The position numbers were made by a program, and so were the translations under genes. Positions 51,762-60,923 of a DNA stretch of 64,000 nucleotides are shown here, piece by piece. Location of the stretch: contig NZ_QGGR01000005.1 in the NCBI RefSeq assembly GCF_003148685.1, positions 124,001-188,000 on the forward strand, given 5' to 3'. The stretch comes from Actinoplanes xinjiangensis (GTDB lineage Bacteria; Actinomycetota; Actinomycetes; Mycobacteriales; Micromonosporaceae). Numbering within the stretch: the first letter of the stretch is position 1; the number at the start of each line of letters is the position of its first letter. The notes beneath the pieces are model-generated. The model made no database searches. It was not told the origin of the DNA and was given only the letters and a program-made list of their open reading frames with translations.

Positions 51762-52457
51762 TCACCGGGCCGGCAGGCTGAACCAGAAACGGCTCCCGCG
51801 CCCGGCGTTCTCCTCGACTCCGATGCTGCCGCCGTGCCGTTCGACGATGCGGCGGCAGATGGCCAGACCGAGCCCGGTGCCAGGCCGCCCGCCGGTGTTG
51901 GCGCAGCGGTGGAAGGCGTCGAAGATCTTCGGCCGGTCCTCGGCGGGCACTCCGATGCCGTGGTCGGCGACCTCGACGCGGATTCCACCGCCGGGCAGAG
52001 CCCACGCCTCGATCTCGATCTGCGGCGCGACGCCGGCCGGCGTGTACTTGACGGCGTTGCCGATCAGGTTGTCCAGCACGTGGCGCAGCAGCCCGGCGTC
52101 ACCCGTCACGATCGGCCAGGTGCCGGTGAGGGTCACCAGGACCTCGTCCGGCACGGGGACGTGTTCGGTGATCACCTCGACGACGATCTCCCGCAACGCG
52201 ACCGGAGACAGGTCGAGGCTGTGGTCGGCGCGGGCGTAGTCGAGAAGGTCCTGCGTCAGCTGACTCATCCGGCGCACCCCGCGTTCGATGGCCGCCAGGT
52301 CTCGCCGGAACCCGTCGCCCAGTTCGTCCGCGTAGTCGTCGCGCAGCATCTGGACATGCGCGCTGACGCTGGCGAGCGGGGATTTCAGGTCATGCGAGGC
52401 CATCACCATCAGGGCTCGCAGTTCGGCTTCGTGGTCGTCGGCGATCAGGGTGGTCAT
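51762..52457 (-). CDS. Soluble histidine kinase without sensor domain
   Basis: 231 residues. The H-box ALMVMASHDLKSPLASVSAHVQML (phospho-His near 24) opens the protein, followed by N-box DNLIGNAVKYTP, G1 VADHGIGVP, F-box KIFDAFHRC and G2 GTGLGLAICRRIVE. There is no PAS, GAF or membrane segment, and no response-regulator gene adjacent, so it is an orphan. ATG 52457 has GGAGG seven bases upstream. It may join a multi-component relay; partner unknown. Confidence 0.88.
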   Translation of the reverse strand: MTTLIADDHEAELRALMVMASHDLKSPLASVSAHVQMLRDDYADELGDGFRRDLAAIERGVRRMSQLTQDLLDYARADHSLDLSPVALREIVVEVITEHVPVPDEVLVTLTGTWPIVTGDAGLLRHVLDNLIGNAVKYTPAGVAPQIEIEAWALPGGGIRVEVADHGIGVPAEDRPKIFDAFHRCANTGGRPGTGLGLAICRRIVERHGGSIGVEENAGRGSRFWFSLPAR

Positions 52458-52635
52458 CGCGTGTCCTCCGGTACGTGGCGGTGACATCAGCAGACCCCCG
52501 TCGCCGGGTGTTCACCGCCGCCCGGTGAACACTTTTCGTGTGTCACGGTGGGTGGCCTCGTACGGCACCTCAACCGTTCGGCCATGCCTGGCGAACAGGG
52601 CGAACACCGGATCGGCGGGTAGCTAGGCTCCGAGC

Positions 52636-55600
52636 ATGACCACTCCGCGTGACCGCCGAGTAATGGTCGGTGACCATCGCCGCCTGCATGATCTGCTGCT
52701 CGAGCTGCGCCACCGGGCGGGAGAGCCTTCGCTGCGGAAGATGAACGGTGCGTGCGGGGTCTCGATCGGGCACCTCAGTGAGATCTTCTCGGGCAAGACG
52801 GCACCGAGCGCCGACGTGGGGGTGCGGATCGCACAGGCGCTCCGGGCGACGGAGCCCGAGCAGGCACGGGTCCGTTTCCTCGCCGAGGGAACCGGGGCCG
52901 ACCGGTCCGCCCAGCGCGCCGTGGACCTCCGGCGGCCGCAGCGGGCCGGCTGGGAAGGTTGCCCGTACCTGGGACTCGCCTCCTTCGAGGAACGTCACGC
53001 CCGGGTCTTCTACGGTCGTCGGACACTCACCGAACACCTGCTCCAGCGGCTGCGGGACCAGCCGCCGGGCGCGGGCCCGCTGCTGACCCTGGGCCCGTCC
53101 GGAGCGGGGAAGTCGTCGCTGTTGCGGGCGGGCCTGATGGGATCGATCGCCAAGGGCGCCTTCGTCCCGGGATGCGGGTCATGGCCGCGCCGCGTGCTCA
53201 CCCCGACCGCCGAGCCGCTGCTGGAACTGGCCGCCTGCCTGGCCGACCTGGCGCACACCGACGCCATCACGGTGCACCGGGCCCTGCTGGCCGAACCCGC
53301 GCAGGCGCATCTGCTCGCCCGGCAGGCCCTGACCGTCGCCGGCCCGGACATGCGCCTGGTGCTGGTGGTCGACCAGTTGGAGGAACTGTTCACGCTCGAC
53401 ACGAACCCGACGGAACAGGGACGGTTCCTGACCGCGCTGCACAGCCTTGCGTCCGACGGCGGTGCGCTGGTGATCGCGAGCATCCGGGGCGACTTCCTCG
53501 ATCAGGCGCTGGCCTTTCCGGAGATCCGGCAGTCCGTCGAAGCCGGGGTGTTCCCGGTCGGAGCGATGTGCGAATCCGAACTTCGTGAGGCGATCACCGG
53601 ACCGGCCGCCGAAGCCGGCGTCCGGGTGCCCGACGACGTCCGCGCCGCGGTCCTGGACGACCTGCGCGAGCGCAGCACGCCGGCCGGTTTCGACAGCGGC
53701 GCCCTACCGCTGCTGTCCCAGGTCATGTTCGTGATGTGGCAGTCCGCGGAACCCGGCGGTCTGACCCTGGAGAACTACCGTCGCAGCGGCGGCGTGTCCG
53801 ACATCGTCCGCGCCAGTGCGGAGCGGGTGTACGAGTCACTCGACGACCGTGGGCAGGACCTGGCCCGCCGGGTCTTCCTGCACCTGACCGCCCTGACCGA
53901 CGGCAGACTCACCCGCCGCCCGGGCACCTGTGGCGAACTGCGCGCCGCCACCGGCGACGACCGGGTCTTCGAGGTCGTCGAGGCGTTCGCCGCGACACGG
54001 CTGATCACCGTCACGGACGAGCTCGTGACCATCGCGCACGAGGAACTGCTCCGCTGCTGGACACGGCTGCACGAATGGCTGCGGCCCGACCTGGCCGACC
54101 AGGCGCTGCACCGCAGTCTCACCGAGGACGTCCGGGACTGGCAGAACCATGACCGTGATCCGTCGTACCTCTACACCGGGCAGCGTCTCCAGACGGCCGA
54201 CGACGCGGCCACGCGATGGAGCCAGGATCTCAGCCGGCAACTGTCCCTTGATGTGGCGGCGGGCGAGTTCCTGGAGGCGAGTCACCGTCGTACCCGCCAC
54301 TCCCGCCGTCGCGTCTACCGGGCCGTGGCCTCCGCCCTGGTCGTCGTGCTCGCCCTCACCGGCGGCAGCGGCTATCTCCTGCGGCGGACGAGCGGCCTCA
54401 GTGAGGATCGCCGGCAGACAGCGCTGTCGACGAGGCTGGCGTCAGCCAGCCGGGTCGGCGACGTCGACCGCGGGACGGCTGAGCAACTCGCCGCGGCGGC
54501 CCTACAGGTCGCCGACACCCCCGAGGCGCTCAGCGCCGCCGGTGTGCTGCTGGGCGACGCGGCCAGGGTCCTGCCGGGCCGGAAGGGGATCGTGGAGGCC
54601 GGTGGCCCGGACGGCAGGCTGATGGCCACCATGGGCGTGGACACGGTCTGGTTCTGGCATGCGGAGACGGCGCTTCCCGCCGGCCGACCGCTGACCGGGA
54701 TCACCGGGTTGAAGGACATCCGGATCAGCGCGACCGGGATCGTGATCACCCATGCCGACGACGCCCCGGCGGTACGGTTCTGGGATCCGCGGACCGGGCG
54801 ACAGGTCGGCGCCTTGACCACCGAGCAGACCGGCCCGGTGCGCAAGATTGTCCTCGGAGCGGCCGGGCAGAGACTGGCCACCTGCGGCGAGGACGGGGTG
54901 GTCCGGCTGTGGGATCCGCTCACCCGCTCGCTGATCAAGGCATTGGCCGGGCACCGGGGACCGGTGACATTCGCCCAGTTCAGCCCGCAGGGGAGGTTCA
55001 TGGTCACCATCGGCGCCGATCGGACCCTCCGCCTGTGGAACACGGGTGACGGACAGCAGCTGGGGAAGTCGAACGAGTTCGACCCCGAATCGGTGAGTTC
55101 GACGAGCTTCAGCTCGGACGAGAAGCTGCTCGCCGCCGCCACCGGCGGTGACACGGTCCGGATGTGGTCATCAGCCACCGGAGACCGCTTCGAGCGACAA
55201 CTGACAGGGCACCAGGCCAGGGTGGTCTCCCTGGCTTTCGCTCCGCACAACCCGGCCGGCCGCGCCGACTCGACACTCGCCTCCGCTGACGAGAGCGGAA
55301 CCGTGCGCCTGTGGAACGCGGCCACCATGGAGCCGAAGGGCGAACCGCTGATCGGCCACATCGGCACGGTGCACGCCCTGCGATTCACCGTGGACGGGAA
55401 CCTGCTCGCCACCGCCGGTGACGACGGCACGGCCCGGCTGTGGGACACGGGCAGCGGCCGACCGGCGGGTGAGCCGATCACCGGACACGACGGGCCGGTC
55501 TGGCGTCTCCGTTTCGATCCGGGCCACAAGGTGCTGATCACCGGATCCGATGACGACACGGTGCGGGTGTGGGATCTGGCCGACACCGTGCCCGCCCATC

Positions 55601-56574
55601 ACACCCGGCCCGTGAACGCGGTGGCGTACAGCCCTCGCGGCAGCCGGATGGCCACCGCCGGCACGGATGGCACGGTACAGCTGTGGGACCCCGCGACCAG
55701 GCTGGTGAAGGACCCGCCGCTCGTCAGGGGAACCGATCCGATGCGGGCACTGGCTTTCCGGGACGAGGACCTGCTGGCGACCGCGGACGACAGCGGAACG
55801 GTCCGGTTGTGGAACCTGGCCACCGGGCGGCAGAGCGGCAAGCCGTTACGAGGGCACGAGGGTGCGGTCTGGGCCGTGGACTTCAGCGGGGACGGCGGGA
55901 TGCTGGCCACCGGTGGCCAGGACGGGACCGTACGGCGGTGGAGTCCGGCGACCCGGTCGGCGATCGGCGAACCCCTGCTCGGCCATGACGGCGCGGTACG
56001 CGCGGTGCGTTTCCACCCCGACGGCCGGCGCCTGGTCACCGGGGGCAGCGACGGCACCCTCCGGTGGTGGAACGTCGACGGCACGGCGGCGAGTGAGCCG
56101 ATCACCGGCCATGTCGGTGCCGTCTACGCTCTGGCGTTCAGCCCTGACCGGAAACTGCTGGCCAGCGGAGGACAGGACGGCACGGTGCGGCTGTGGGACG
56201 CCGGCTCCGGCCTGCCGGTCCATGAACCGATGGGCGACAGTAAGCGGGCGGGCGTCTGGACGGTGGCCTTCAACGCCGACGGGACGCTACTGGCCGGCGG
56301 CAGCGAGGACCGGACGGCCCGGCTGTGGGACACGGCCACCCGTGAGGCGGTCGGTGCGCCACTCACCGGGCACACCGAGGCGGTCTACGGCCTGGCGTTC
56401 CGTCCCGACGGGAAGACCTTGACCACCGCGAGTGGCGACCGGACGGTGCGGTGGTGGGACACCGGCACCTTCCTGGAACCACGGAAGACCCTCTGCGACC
56501 GGGTCGGGGCCCTCTCCGCGGCGCTCTGGCAGCGGCACGCGCCCGACGAACCCTTCGTCCAGGCCTGCCCCTGA
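52636..56574 (+). CDS. HTH - nSTAND1 ATPase - TM - WD40 protein
   Basis: 1312 residues. An XRE-like helix-turn-helix (SLRKMNGACGVSIGHLSEIFSGKTAPS) lies at about 30-75. The nSTAND1 module starts CPYLGLASFEERHARVFYGR near 109 and has Walker A GPSGAGKSS near 153-161 and Walker B LVLVVDQLEEL near 241-251. One hydrophobic helix (about 557-578) is followed by about 14 WD40 repeats (FSPDGRxLATGGxDGTVRLWD form) to the C-terminus. Such proteins are signal-responsive STAND switches common in morphologically complex actinomycetes; the ligand and output are unknown. Confidence 0.9.
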   Translation: MTTPRDRRVMVGDHRRLHDLLLELRHRAGEPSLRKMNGACGVSIGHLSEIFSGKTAPSADVGVRIAQALRATEPEQARVRFLAEGTGADRSAQRAVDLRRPQRAGWEGCPYLGLASFEERHARVFYGRRTLTEHLLQRLRDQPPGAGPLLTLGPSGAGKSSLLRAGLMGSIAKGAFVPGCGSWPRRVLTPTAEPLLELAACLADLAHTDAITVHRALLAEPAQAHLLARQALTVAGPDMRLVLVVDQLEELFTLDTNPTEQGRFLTALHSLASDGGALVIASIRGDFLDQALAFPEIRQSVEAGVFPVGAMCESELREAITGPAAEAGVRVPDDVRAAVLDDLRERSTPAGFDSGALPLLSQVMFVMWQSAEPGGLTLENYRRSGGVSDIVRASAERVYESLDDRGQDLARRVFLHLTALTDGRLTRRPGTCGELRAATGDDRVFEVVEAFAATRLITVTDELVTIAHEELLRCWTRLHEWLRPDLADQALHRSLTEDVRDWQNHDRDPSYLYTGQRLQTADDAATRWSQDLSRQLSLDVAAGEFLEASHRRTRHSRRRVYRAVASALVVVLALTGGSGYLLRRTSGLSEDRRQTALSTRLASASRVGDVDRGTAEQLAAAALQVADTPEALSAAGVLLGDAARVLPGRKGIVEAGGPDGRLMATMGVDTVWFWHAETALPAGRPLTGITGLKDIRISATGIVITHADDAPAVRFWDPRTGRQVGALTTEQTGPVRKIVLGAAGQRLATCGEDGVVRLWDPLTRSLIKALAGHRGPVTFAQFSPQGRFMVTIGADRTLRLWNTGDGQQLGKSNEFDPESVSSTSFSSDEKLLAAATGGDTVRMWSSATGDRFERQLTGHQARVVSLAFAPHNPAGRADSTLASADESGTVRLWNAATMEPKGEPLIGHIGTVHALRFTVDGNLLATAGDDGTARLWDTGSGRPAGEPITGHDGPVWRLRFDPGHKVLITGSDDDTVRVWDLADTVPAHHTRPVNAVAYSPRGSRMATAGTDGTVQLWDPATRLVKDPPLVRGTDPMRALAFRDEDLLATADDSGTVRLWNLATGRQSGKPLRGHEGAVWAVDFSGDGGMLATGGQDGTVRRWSPATRSAIGEPLLGHDGAVRAVRFHPDGRRLVTGGSDGTLRWWNVDGTAASEPITGHVGAVYALAFSPDRKLLASGGQDGTVRLWDAGSGLPVHEPMGDSKRAGVWTVAFNADGTLLAGGSEDRTARLWDTATREAVGAPLTGHTEAVYGLAFRPDGKTLTTASGDRTVRWWDTGTFLEPRKTLCDRVGALSAALWQRHAPDEPFVQACP

Positions 56575-56582
56575 CGACGGAT

Positions 56583-57554
56583 CTACAGGACGATGACGGC
56601 GCGGCCGGTGAGGGATCCGGCCGCGAGTCTCGTGTACGCCTGGTCGATCTCGCCGAAGCCGAACTCCTCCACCTGGTTGCGGATCAGGCCGGCCCCGGCC
56701 AGGGCGATCACCTCCTGGGCGTCGGCGATCGACGAGCCCTGGAAGGTGAACACCTCCCCGTCGCGGGGCAGGGTGGCGAACCACGGCTTGCGCAGCTTCC
56801 CGCCGGCCGAGCCGATCAGGCCGTACGCGCCGCCGGTCCGGACCGCCGCGATCCCGGCGGCGATCGTCTCGTCGGTCCCCACGAAGTCGAGGACGACGTC
56901 GGCATCGCGCGGCACCGTCGCGGAGCACGAGTGGGCTCCGAGTTCGGCGGCGTAGGAGAGACGTGCGGGCAGCGGGTCCACGGCGACGACCCGGGCGGCC
57001 GTCAGCACGCGCACGAACTGGATCGCGAACGCGCCGAGCCCACCGGCACCGATCACCACGACCGTGCCGCCCACACCGATGCGGGGCAGTGCCCGGCGTA
57101 CCGCGTGATAGGCGGTGGCTCCGGCGTCGGTCAGCGGCCCGGCGTGCCGCGGGTCGAGGTCACCGAGCGGCAGCAGCGCCCGCCGGTCGCTGACCAGCAC
57201 GTACGGGGCCAGGCCGCCGTCGCGTCCGTAGCCGCGGCCGGCACGCCCGTACGGGCAGCCGCTGTCCTGTCCGCGCACGCAGTGCCGGCAGGTTCCGCAG
57301 GAGGTGGGCGAGACCAGGGCGACCGGCTCGCCGGTGCCGTCGATCCAGCCGGCCGTCTCGTGACCGAGCGTGAACGGCATGGACCAGCCGAGCTGCTGTC
57401 CGACGGCGGCCGGGAGGTGCCGCATGGTCAGGTCGGAGCGGCACAGCCCGCAGCCGGCCACCCGGACCAGCACCTCGCCGGGCCCGGGCACGGGATCCGG
57501 CACCTCGACCGGTTGCGGCGGTGCGCCCCAGTCCGTCATCCGATACGCCAGCAC
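56583..57554 (-). CDS. Zinc-type alcohol dehydrogenase
   Basis: 323 residues. Zinc ligands are in VAGCGLCRSDLTM and GHETAGWI, the structural site in CGTCRHCVRGQDSGC, and the nucleotide site VIGAGGLGAFAIQFVRVL near 170. It is similar to actinobacterial NDMA- or NAD-dependent enzymes. GTG 57554 is preceded by GGAGG at short spacing; ATG 57539 is an alternative. A near-match to the KstR motif (TGGAACCTGTTATT, 57566-57579) lies just upstream, suggesting it belongs to the steroid regulon. Confidence 0.86.
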   Translation of the reverse strand: MLAYRMTDWGAPPQPVEVPDPVPGPGEVLVRVAGCGLCRSDLTMRHLPAAVGQQLGWSMPFTLGHETAGWIDGTGEPVALVSPTSCGTCRHCVRGQDSGCPYGRAGRGYGRDGGLAPYVLVSDRRALLPLGDLDPRHAGPLTDAGATAYHAVRRALPRIGVGGTVVVIGAGGLGAFAIQFVRVLTAARVVAVDPLPARLSYAAELGAHSCSATVPRDADVVLDFVGTDETIAAGIAAVRTGGAYGLIGSAGGKLRKPWFATLPRDGEVFTFQGSSIADAQEVIALAGAGLIRNQVEEFGFGEIDQAYTRLAAGSLTGRAVIVL

Positions 57555-57565
57555 GCCCTCCAGAG

Positions 57566-57579
57566 TGGAACCTGTTATT
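57566..57579. promoter_or_regulatory. Degenerate KstR-type site before alcohol dehydrogenase
   Basis: TGGAACCTGTTATT keeps the AAC-N2-GTT core of the KstR motif and misses only the last fixed base. It lies 12 bp before the GTG start. Confidence 0.4.
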
Positions 57580-57610
57580 GCGGGCAGTCAAGGAGAGATT
57601 GACCGGAAAC

Positions 57611-57624
57611 TAGAACGAGTTCTA
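57611..57624. promoter_or_regulatory. KstR-type operator and leaderless promoter of the DUF1214 operon
   Basis: TAGAACGAGTTCTA matches TnnAACnnGTTnnA at all fixed positions. It overlaps TATTGT (57623-57628), which ends six bases before the GTG at 57635 and may be the -10 of a leaderless transcript. Confidence 0.72.
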
Positions 57625-57634
57625 TTGTCAGGGC

Positions 57635-58765
57635 GTGCTCACCACACCGTTCGCGGAAGCGATCCAGGAGGCCGAGCGGGTCATCACCGGTGCCCCGCAC
57701 GTGCGCGACGAACTCGACCTCGTCGAGGGCTACGACTATCTGGCCGGCAGCATCCGCGCGTCGGTGCAGATGGCCTGGGCCTACCAGCGGGACTTTCCCT
57801 ACTTCGTCCGCTCCACCGGCCCGTACACGAAGATGGGCCTGGACAACCCGGACACCCTGTACTTCCACGCGTGGCTGCGCGACGACGCCGAGTACGTGAT
57901 CACCGGCGAGCGCGGCAGCACCGTGGACCTGAGCTTCCAGCTCCTGGACGGCGACTACTCACCGCTCAACGTGCCGGGCAGTCTGGCCGCCTTCGACGAC
58001 CGGGAGATCGAGATCGGGCCGGACGGCTCGTACCGGATGTTCGTCGGGCCCGGCCTGAAGGGCGCCGGGATGCTGGTGGTCCGGGAGGTCTTCAGCGACT
58101 GGGCCACCGAGCGGCCCGGCATGCTGCGCATCCAGCGTGCGGACCGGACCGGTGCGGCCCCACCTCCCCCCACGCTGGATGCGCTGACCAAGCGGTACGG
58201 CGTGGCCGGGAAGATCCTGATCAGCCGGCTGCGCACGTTCCTCGCCTTCGCCGAACGGTTCTACCTCGGGCTGCCGGTCAACACGCTCACCGCACCGCGG
58301 TCCACGCCGGGCGGGCTGACCACGCAGTTCTCCTCGGTCGGGCACTACGACCTCCACGACGACCAGGCGATGATCGTCACCGTCCCGGCCAGCGACGCCC
58401 CCTACCAGGGCATTCAGCTGGGCAGCATGTGGTACGTGTCGCTGGACTACATCAACCACCAGACCAGCCTCACGCGCGACCAGGCGCAGATCGACCCGGA
58501 CGGCATGATCCGGTACGTGATCAGCGAGCGGAACCCGGGCGTCGCGAACTGGCTGGAACGCACCGGGCACCGCCGGGGATACGTGCAGTTGCGCTGGCAG
58601 CGGCTGTCGCGGGACCTGACCGCGGACGACGGGCCGAGAGTCGACATCGTGGCCGTCGACGACCTGCCGAAACTGCTCCCGCACCACCGGCGGATCGGGC
58701 CGGAGGCGTGGCGCGAACGGATCGCCGCCCGGCAGGCCGCGGTCGCGGCCCGGATGCTGGGCTGA
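57635..58765 (+). CDS. DUF1214-type protein of the steroid regulon (Rv3531c-like)
   Basis: 376 residues from GTG 57635. Features of DUF1214-containing proteins: GYDYLAGSIRASVQMAWAY near the N-terminus and, in the C-terminal half, YQGIQLGSMWYVSLDYINHQTSLTRDQA with VISERNPG. Biochemical role unknown. The order of this gene, an SDR and a sulfotransferase-like gene matches Rv3531c-Rv3530c-Rv3529c of the M. tuberculosis KstR regulon as I recall it, which with the upstream KstR-type box supports a steroid link. Confidence 0.75.
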   Translation: MLTTPFAEAIQEAERVITGAPHVRDELDLVEGYDYLAGSIRASVQMAWAYQRDFPYFVRSTGPYTKMGLDNPDTLYFHAWLRDDAEYVITGERGSTVDLSFQLLDGDYSPLNVPGSLAAFDDREIEIGPDGSYRMFVGPGLKGAGMLVVREVFSDWATERPGMLRIQRADRTGAAPPPPTLDALTKRYGVAGKILISRLRTFLAFAERFYLGLPVNTLTAPRSTPGGLTTQFSSVGHYDLHDDQAMIVTVPASDAPYQGIQLGSMWYVSLDYINHQTSLTRDQAQIDPDGMIRYVISERNPGVANWLERTGHRRGYVQLRWQRLSRDLTADDGPRVDIVAVDDLPKLLPHHRRIGPEAWRERIAARQAAVAARMLG

Positions 58766-58770
58766 CCCCG

Positions 58771-59538
58771 ATGCTCCTCGACGGCCGGGTGGTGATCGTG
58801 GCCGGGGTCGGGCCGGGGCTCGGCAGGTCCGTCGCGGTGCGGGCCGCCGAACAGGGCGCCTCGGTGGTGCTCGCCGCGCGTACCGAATCCGTCGTGAAGG
58901 ATCTGGCGGCGATGATCGGGGACCGCGCGCTCGCCGCACCCACCGACCTCACCGACGACGTCGCGGTGCGGCGGCTCGCCGACCGGGCGCTCGCCGAGTT
59001 CGGGCGCGTCGACGTGCTGGTGCACAACGCGTTCGCGATGCCGCCGATGCAGAGTCTCGGCAAGGTCGATCTGGCTGACGTAGGGACGTCGTTCGAGGTC
59101 AACGTGCTCGCCGCGCTGCGCACGATCCGGCATCTCACGCCCGCGCTGATCGCGTCGCGGGGCGCGATCGTGGTGGTCAACTCGGCGGTGCTGCGGCACT
59201 CCCGGCGGCCCTTCGGGCCCTACCGGCTGACCAAGGCCGCCCTGCTGGCGGCGACGCAGAACCTCGCGAGCGAGCTGGGCCCCAAGGGGGTACGGGTGAA
59301 CTCGGTCGCGCCCGGCTGGATCTGGGCCGATCAGTTGCGTGGCTGGTTCGAGTTCCAGGCGGCCCAGCGCGGGGTGCCGGCGCGGCAGATCTACGACGAG
59401 GTCGCGGCGACCACCGATCTGCGGCGGCTGCCCGAGCCGGACGAGGTCGCCGACGCCGTCCTGTTCCTCGCCTCGGATCTCGCGCGGGGCGTCACCGGCG
59501 CGTGCCTGGACGTGAACTGCGGGGAGTTCCACCATTGA
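58771..59538 (+). CDS. Short-chain dehydrogenase (Rv3530c-like)
   Basis: 255 residues. GVGPGLGRS serves as the cofactor motif (GxxxGxG), VHNAFAMPP replaces the usual NNAG, and VVNSAV with YRLTK provide Ser, Tyr and Lys. The HNAF variant marks a distinct SDR subfamily. It starts five bases after the DUF1214 gene and its stop overlaps the TTG of the next gene. Confidence 0.85.
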   Translation: MLLDGRVVIVAGVGPGLGRSVAVRAAEQGASVVLAARTESVVKDLAAMIGDRALAAPTDLTDDVAVRRLADRALAEFGRVDVLVHNAFAMPPMQSLGKVDLADVGTSFEVNVLAALRTIRHLTPALIASRGAIVVVNSAVLRHSRRPFGPYRLTKAALLAATQNLASELGPKGVRVNSVAPGWIWADQLRGWFEFQAAQRGVPARQIYDEVAATTDLRRLPEPDEVADAVLFLASDLARGVTGACLDVNCGEFHH

Positions 59539-60662
59539 CCACCTCCGCGCGGACCGATGTCGGGAGCTTCGACGACCTGCACGCCTCCGCGAGCCGGCTC
59601 ACCGGGCTGGACGACTTCGGGGGCGGTGACGACTACGCCGAGGGACTCCGGGTGCTGCTCCGGTCGTACGCCCGGGAGGCCGCCCTGACCCCCGCCGGCA
59701 GCAAGTGGACCCGCGGCCTGCTGCGCGGCGCCCTCGTCTCGCGCCTGCTCGCCGAGGCCGCCTGGCGGGAGTTTCCGCAGCACGCCGGCGTCCCGATCGA
59801 GCGGCCGGTGTTCGTCACCGGCCTGCCGCGCACCGGCACCACCGCGCTGCACCGGCTGCTCACCGCCGACCCCGCGCACCAGGGGCCGGAGCTGTGGCTC
59901 ACCGAGGTCCCGCAGCCGCGCCCACCGCGGGCGGAGTGGGAGTCGCACCCCGTCCTGCTGGCGCTGCGCGAGGCCTACCGGGGCGTCGGCCTGGACGGGG
60001 TGCACCACATGCGACCGGAACAGGTCGAGGAGTGCTGGCGGCTGCTGTGCCAGTCGATGACGTCGGTCTCGTTCGAGTGCACGGCGTACCTCCCTGGTTA
60101 TTCCGCCTGGCTCGACACCCACGACTGGACCGCCGCCTACGCCCGGCACCGCCGCAACCTGCAGCTCATCGGCCTGCACGATCAGGACCGGCGGTGGGTG
60201 CTGAAGAACCCGAGTCATCTGTTCGCGCTCGACGCCCTGTTCGCGACCTACCCGGACGCCGTCGTCGTGCAGACGCACCGCGATCCCGGCACCGTCATCG
60301 CCTCGGTGTGCAGCCTCAACGAACGCGCGTCGGCCGGCTGGTCGACGGTCTTCGCCGGGCCGGTCGTCGGACGGGCGCAACTCTCCCTCTGGTCACGTGG
60401 CCTGCGGCGCTTCCGCGCCGACCGGGCCCGCCACGACCCGTCCCGGTTCATCGACGTGCGGCACGCCGATCTCGTCGCCGATCCGATGGGGACCGTCGAG
60501 ATGATCTACGACACGCTCGGGTCACGGCTGAACGGCCCGGCCCGGACCGCGGTCCGCCAGGCGATCTCACGGGGTACGCCCAAGCCCGCGCACACCTACG
60601 ATCTCGCCTCGTTCGGGCTCACCGCGGACGACGTGGAGCACGCCTTCAGAGCGGGCTCGTAA
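59535..60662 (+). CDS. Sulfotransferase family protein (Rv3529c-like)
   Basis: 375 residues from TTG 59535, in a TTGA overlap with the SDR stop. The 5'-PSB loop of PAPS-dependent sulfotransferases is seen in FVTGLPRTGTTALHRLL near 88-104, with RWVLKNPSHLFALDALFATYPDAVVVQTHRDP as the 3'-phosphate region. In mycobacteria the homolog sits in the KstR regulon with unknown activity. It closes the operon; the following 261 bases are AT-richer than the surroundings. Confidence 0.85.
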   Translation: MTTSARTDVGSFDDLHASASRLTGLDDFGGGDDYAEGLRVLLRSYAREAALTPAGSKWTRGLLRGALVSRLLAEAAWREFPQHAGVPIERPVFVTGLPRTGTTALHRLLTADPAHQGPELWLTEVPQPRPPRAEWESHPVLLALREAYRGVGLDGVHHMRPEQVEECWRLLCQSMTSVSFECTAYLPGYSAWLDTHDWTAAYARHRRNLQLIGLHDQDRRWVLKNPSHLFALDALFATYPDAVVVQTHRDPGTVIASVCSLNERASAGWSTVFAGPVVGRAQLSLWSRGLRRFRADRARHDPSRFIDVRHADLVADPMGTVEMIYDTLGSRLNGPARTAVRQAISRGTPKPAHTYDLASFGLTADDVEHAFRAGS

Positions 60663-60923
60663 GTTTCGGAATTGTGGCCCGTAACATTATCGGGAGACCT
60701 CTTTCCTGCGGCTATTGAAACGATATCTAGCTGCGATTACGCGTGATCGTCCATGGTCATTGCTTCCGGTATGTTTCCGAAAGTTGTTGACACTGTGGGG
60801 CGGGCGACCTAATACTCGCTGGCGAGAGGGATCGCCGCCCGTCGATTCACTCAACCCCCGGCCTGGATTCCCCGCCAGGTCCCCCGTCAGCTCCCCCGGC
60901 AGGTCGCCAGAAGGACGGATGCC
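60663..60923. other. AT-richer intergenic and leader region
   Basis: The first 150 bases are markedly AT-richer than neighbouring DNA and hold a near-perfect palindrome CGATTACGCGTGATCG (60734-60749). A promoter follows at 60787-60815, then a leader of about 100 bases with the small hairpin CTCGC-TG-GCGAG. No ORF is credible. Confidence 0.5.
60787..60815 (+). promoter_or_regulatory. Near-consensus sigma-70 promoter of the deacetylase gene
   Basis: TTGACA (60787-60792), 17 bases, TAATAC (60810-60815). This is the best housekeeping-type promoter in the window; transcription would begin near 60822. Confidence 0.75.

Noticed and set aside
323..56574. A single defence island formed by AbiEii, two NACHT, TIR-WD40 and nSTAND1 genes
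   Set aside because: The genes are spread over 56 kb among metabolic operons and do not share promoters or borders; each was reported separately.
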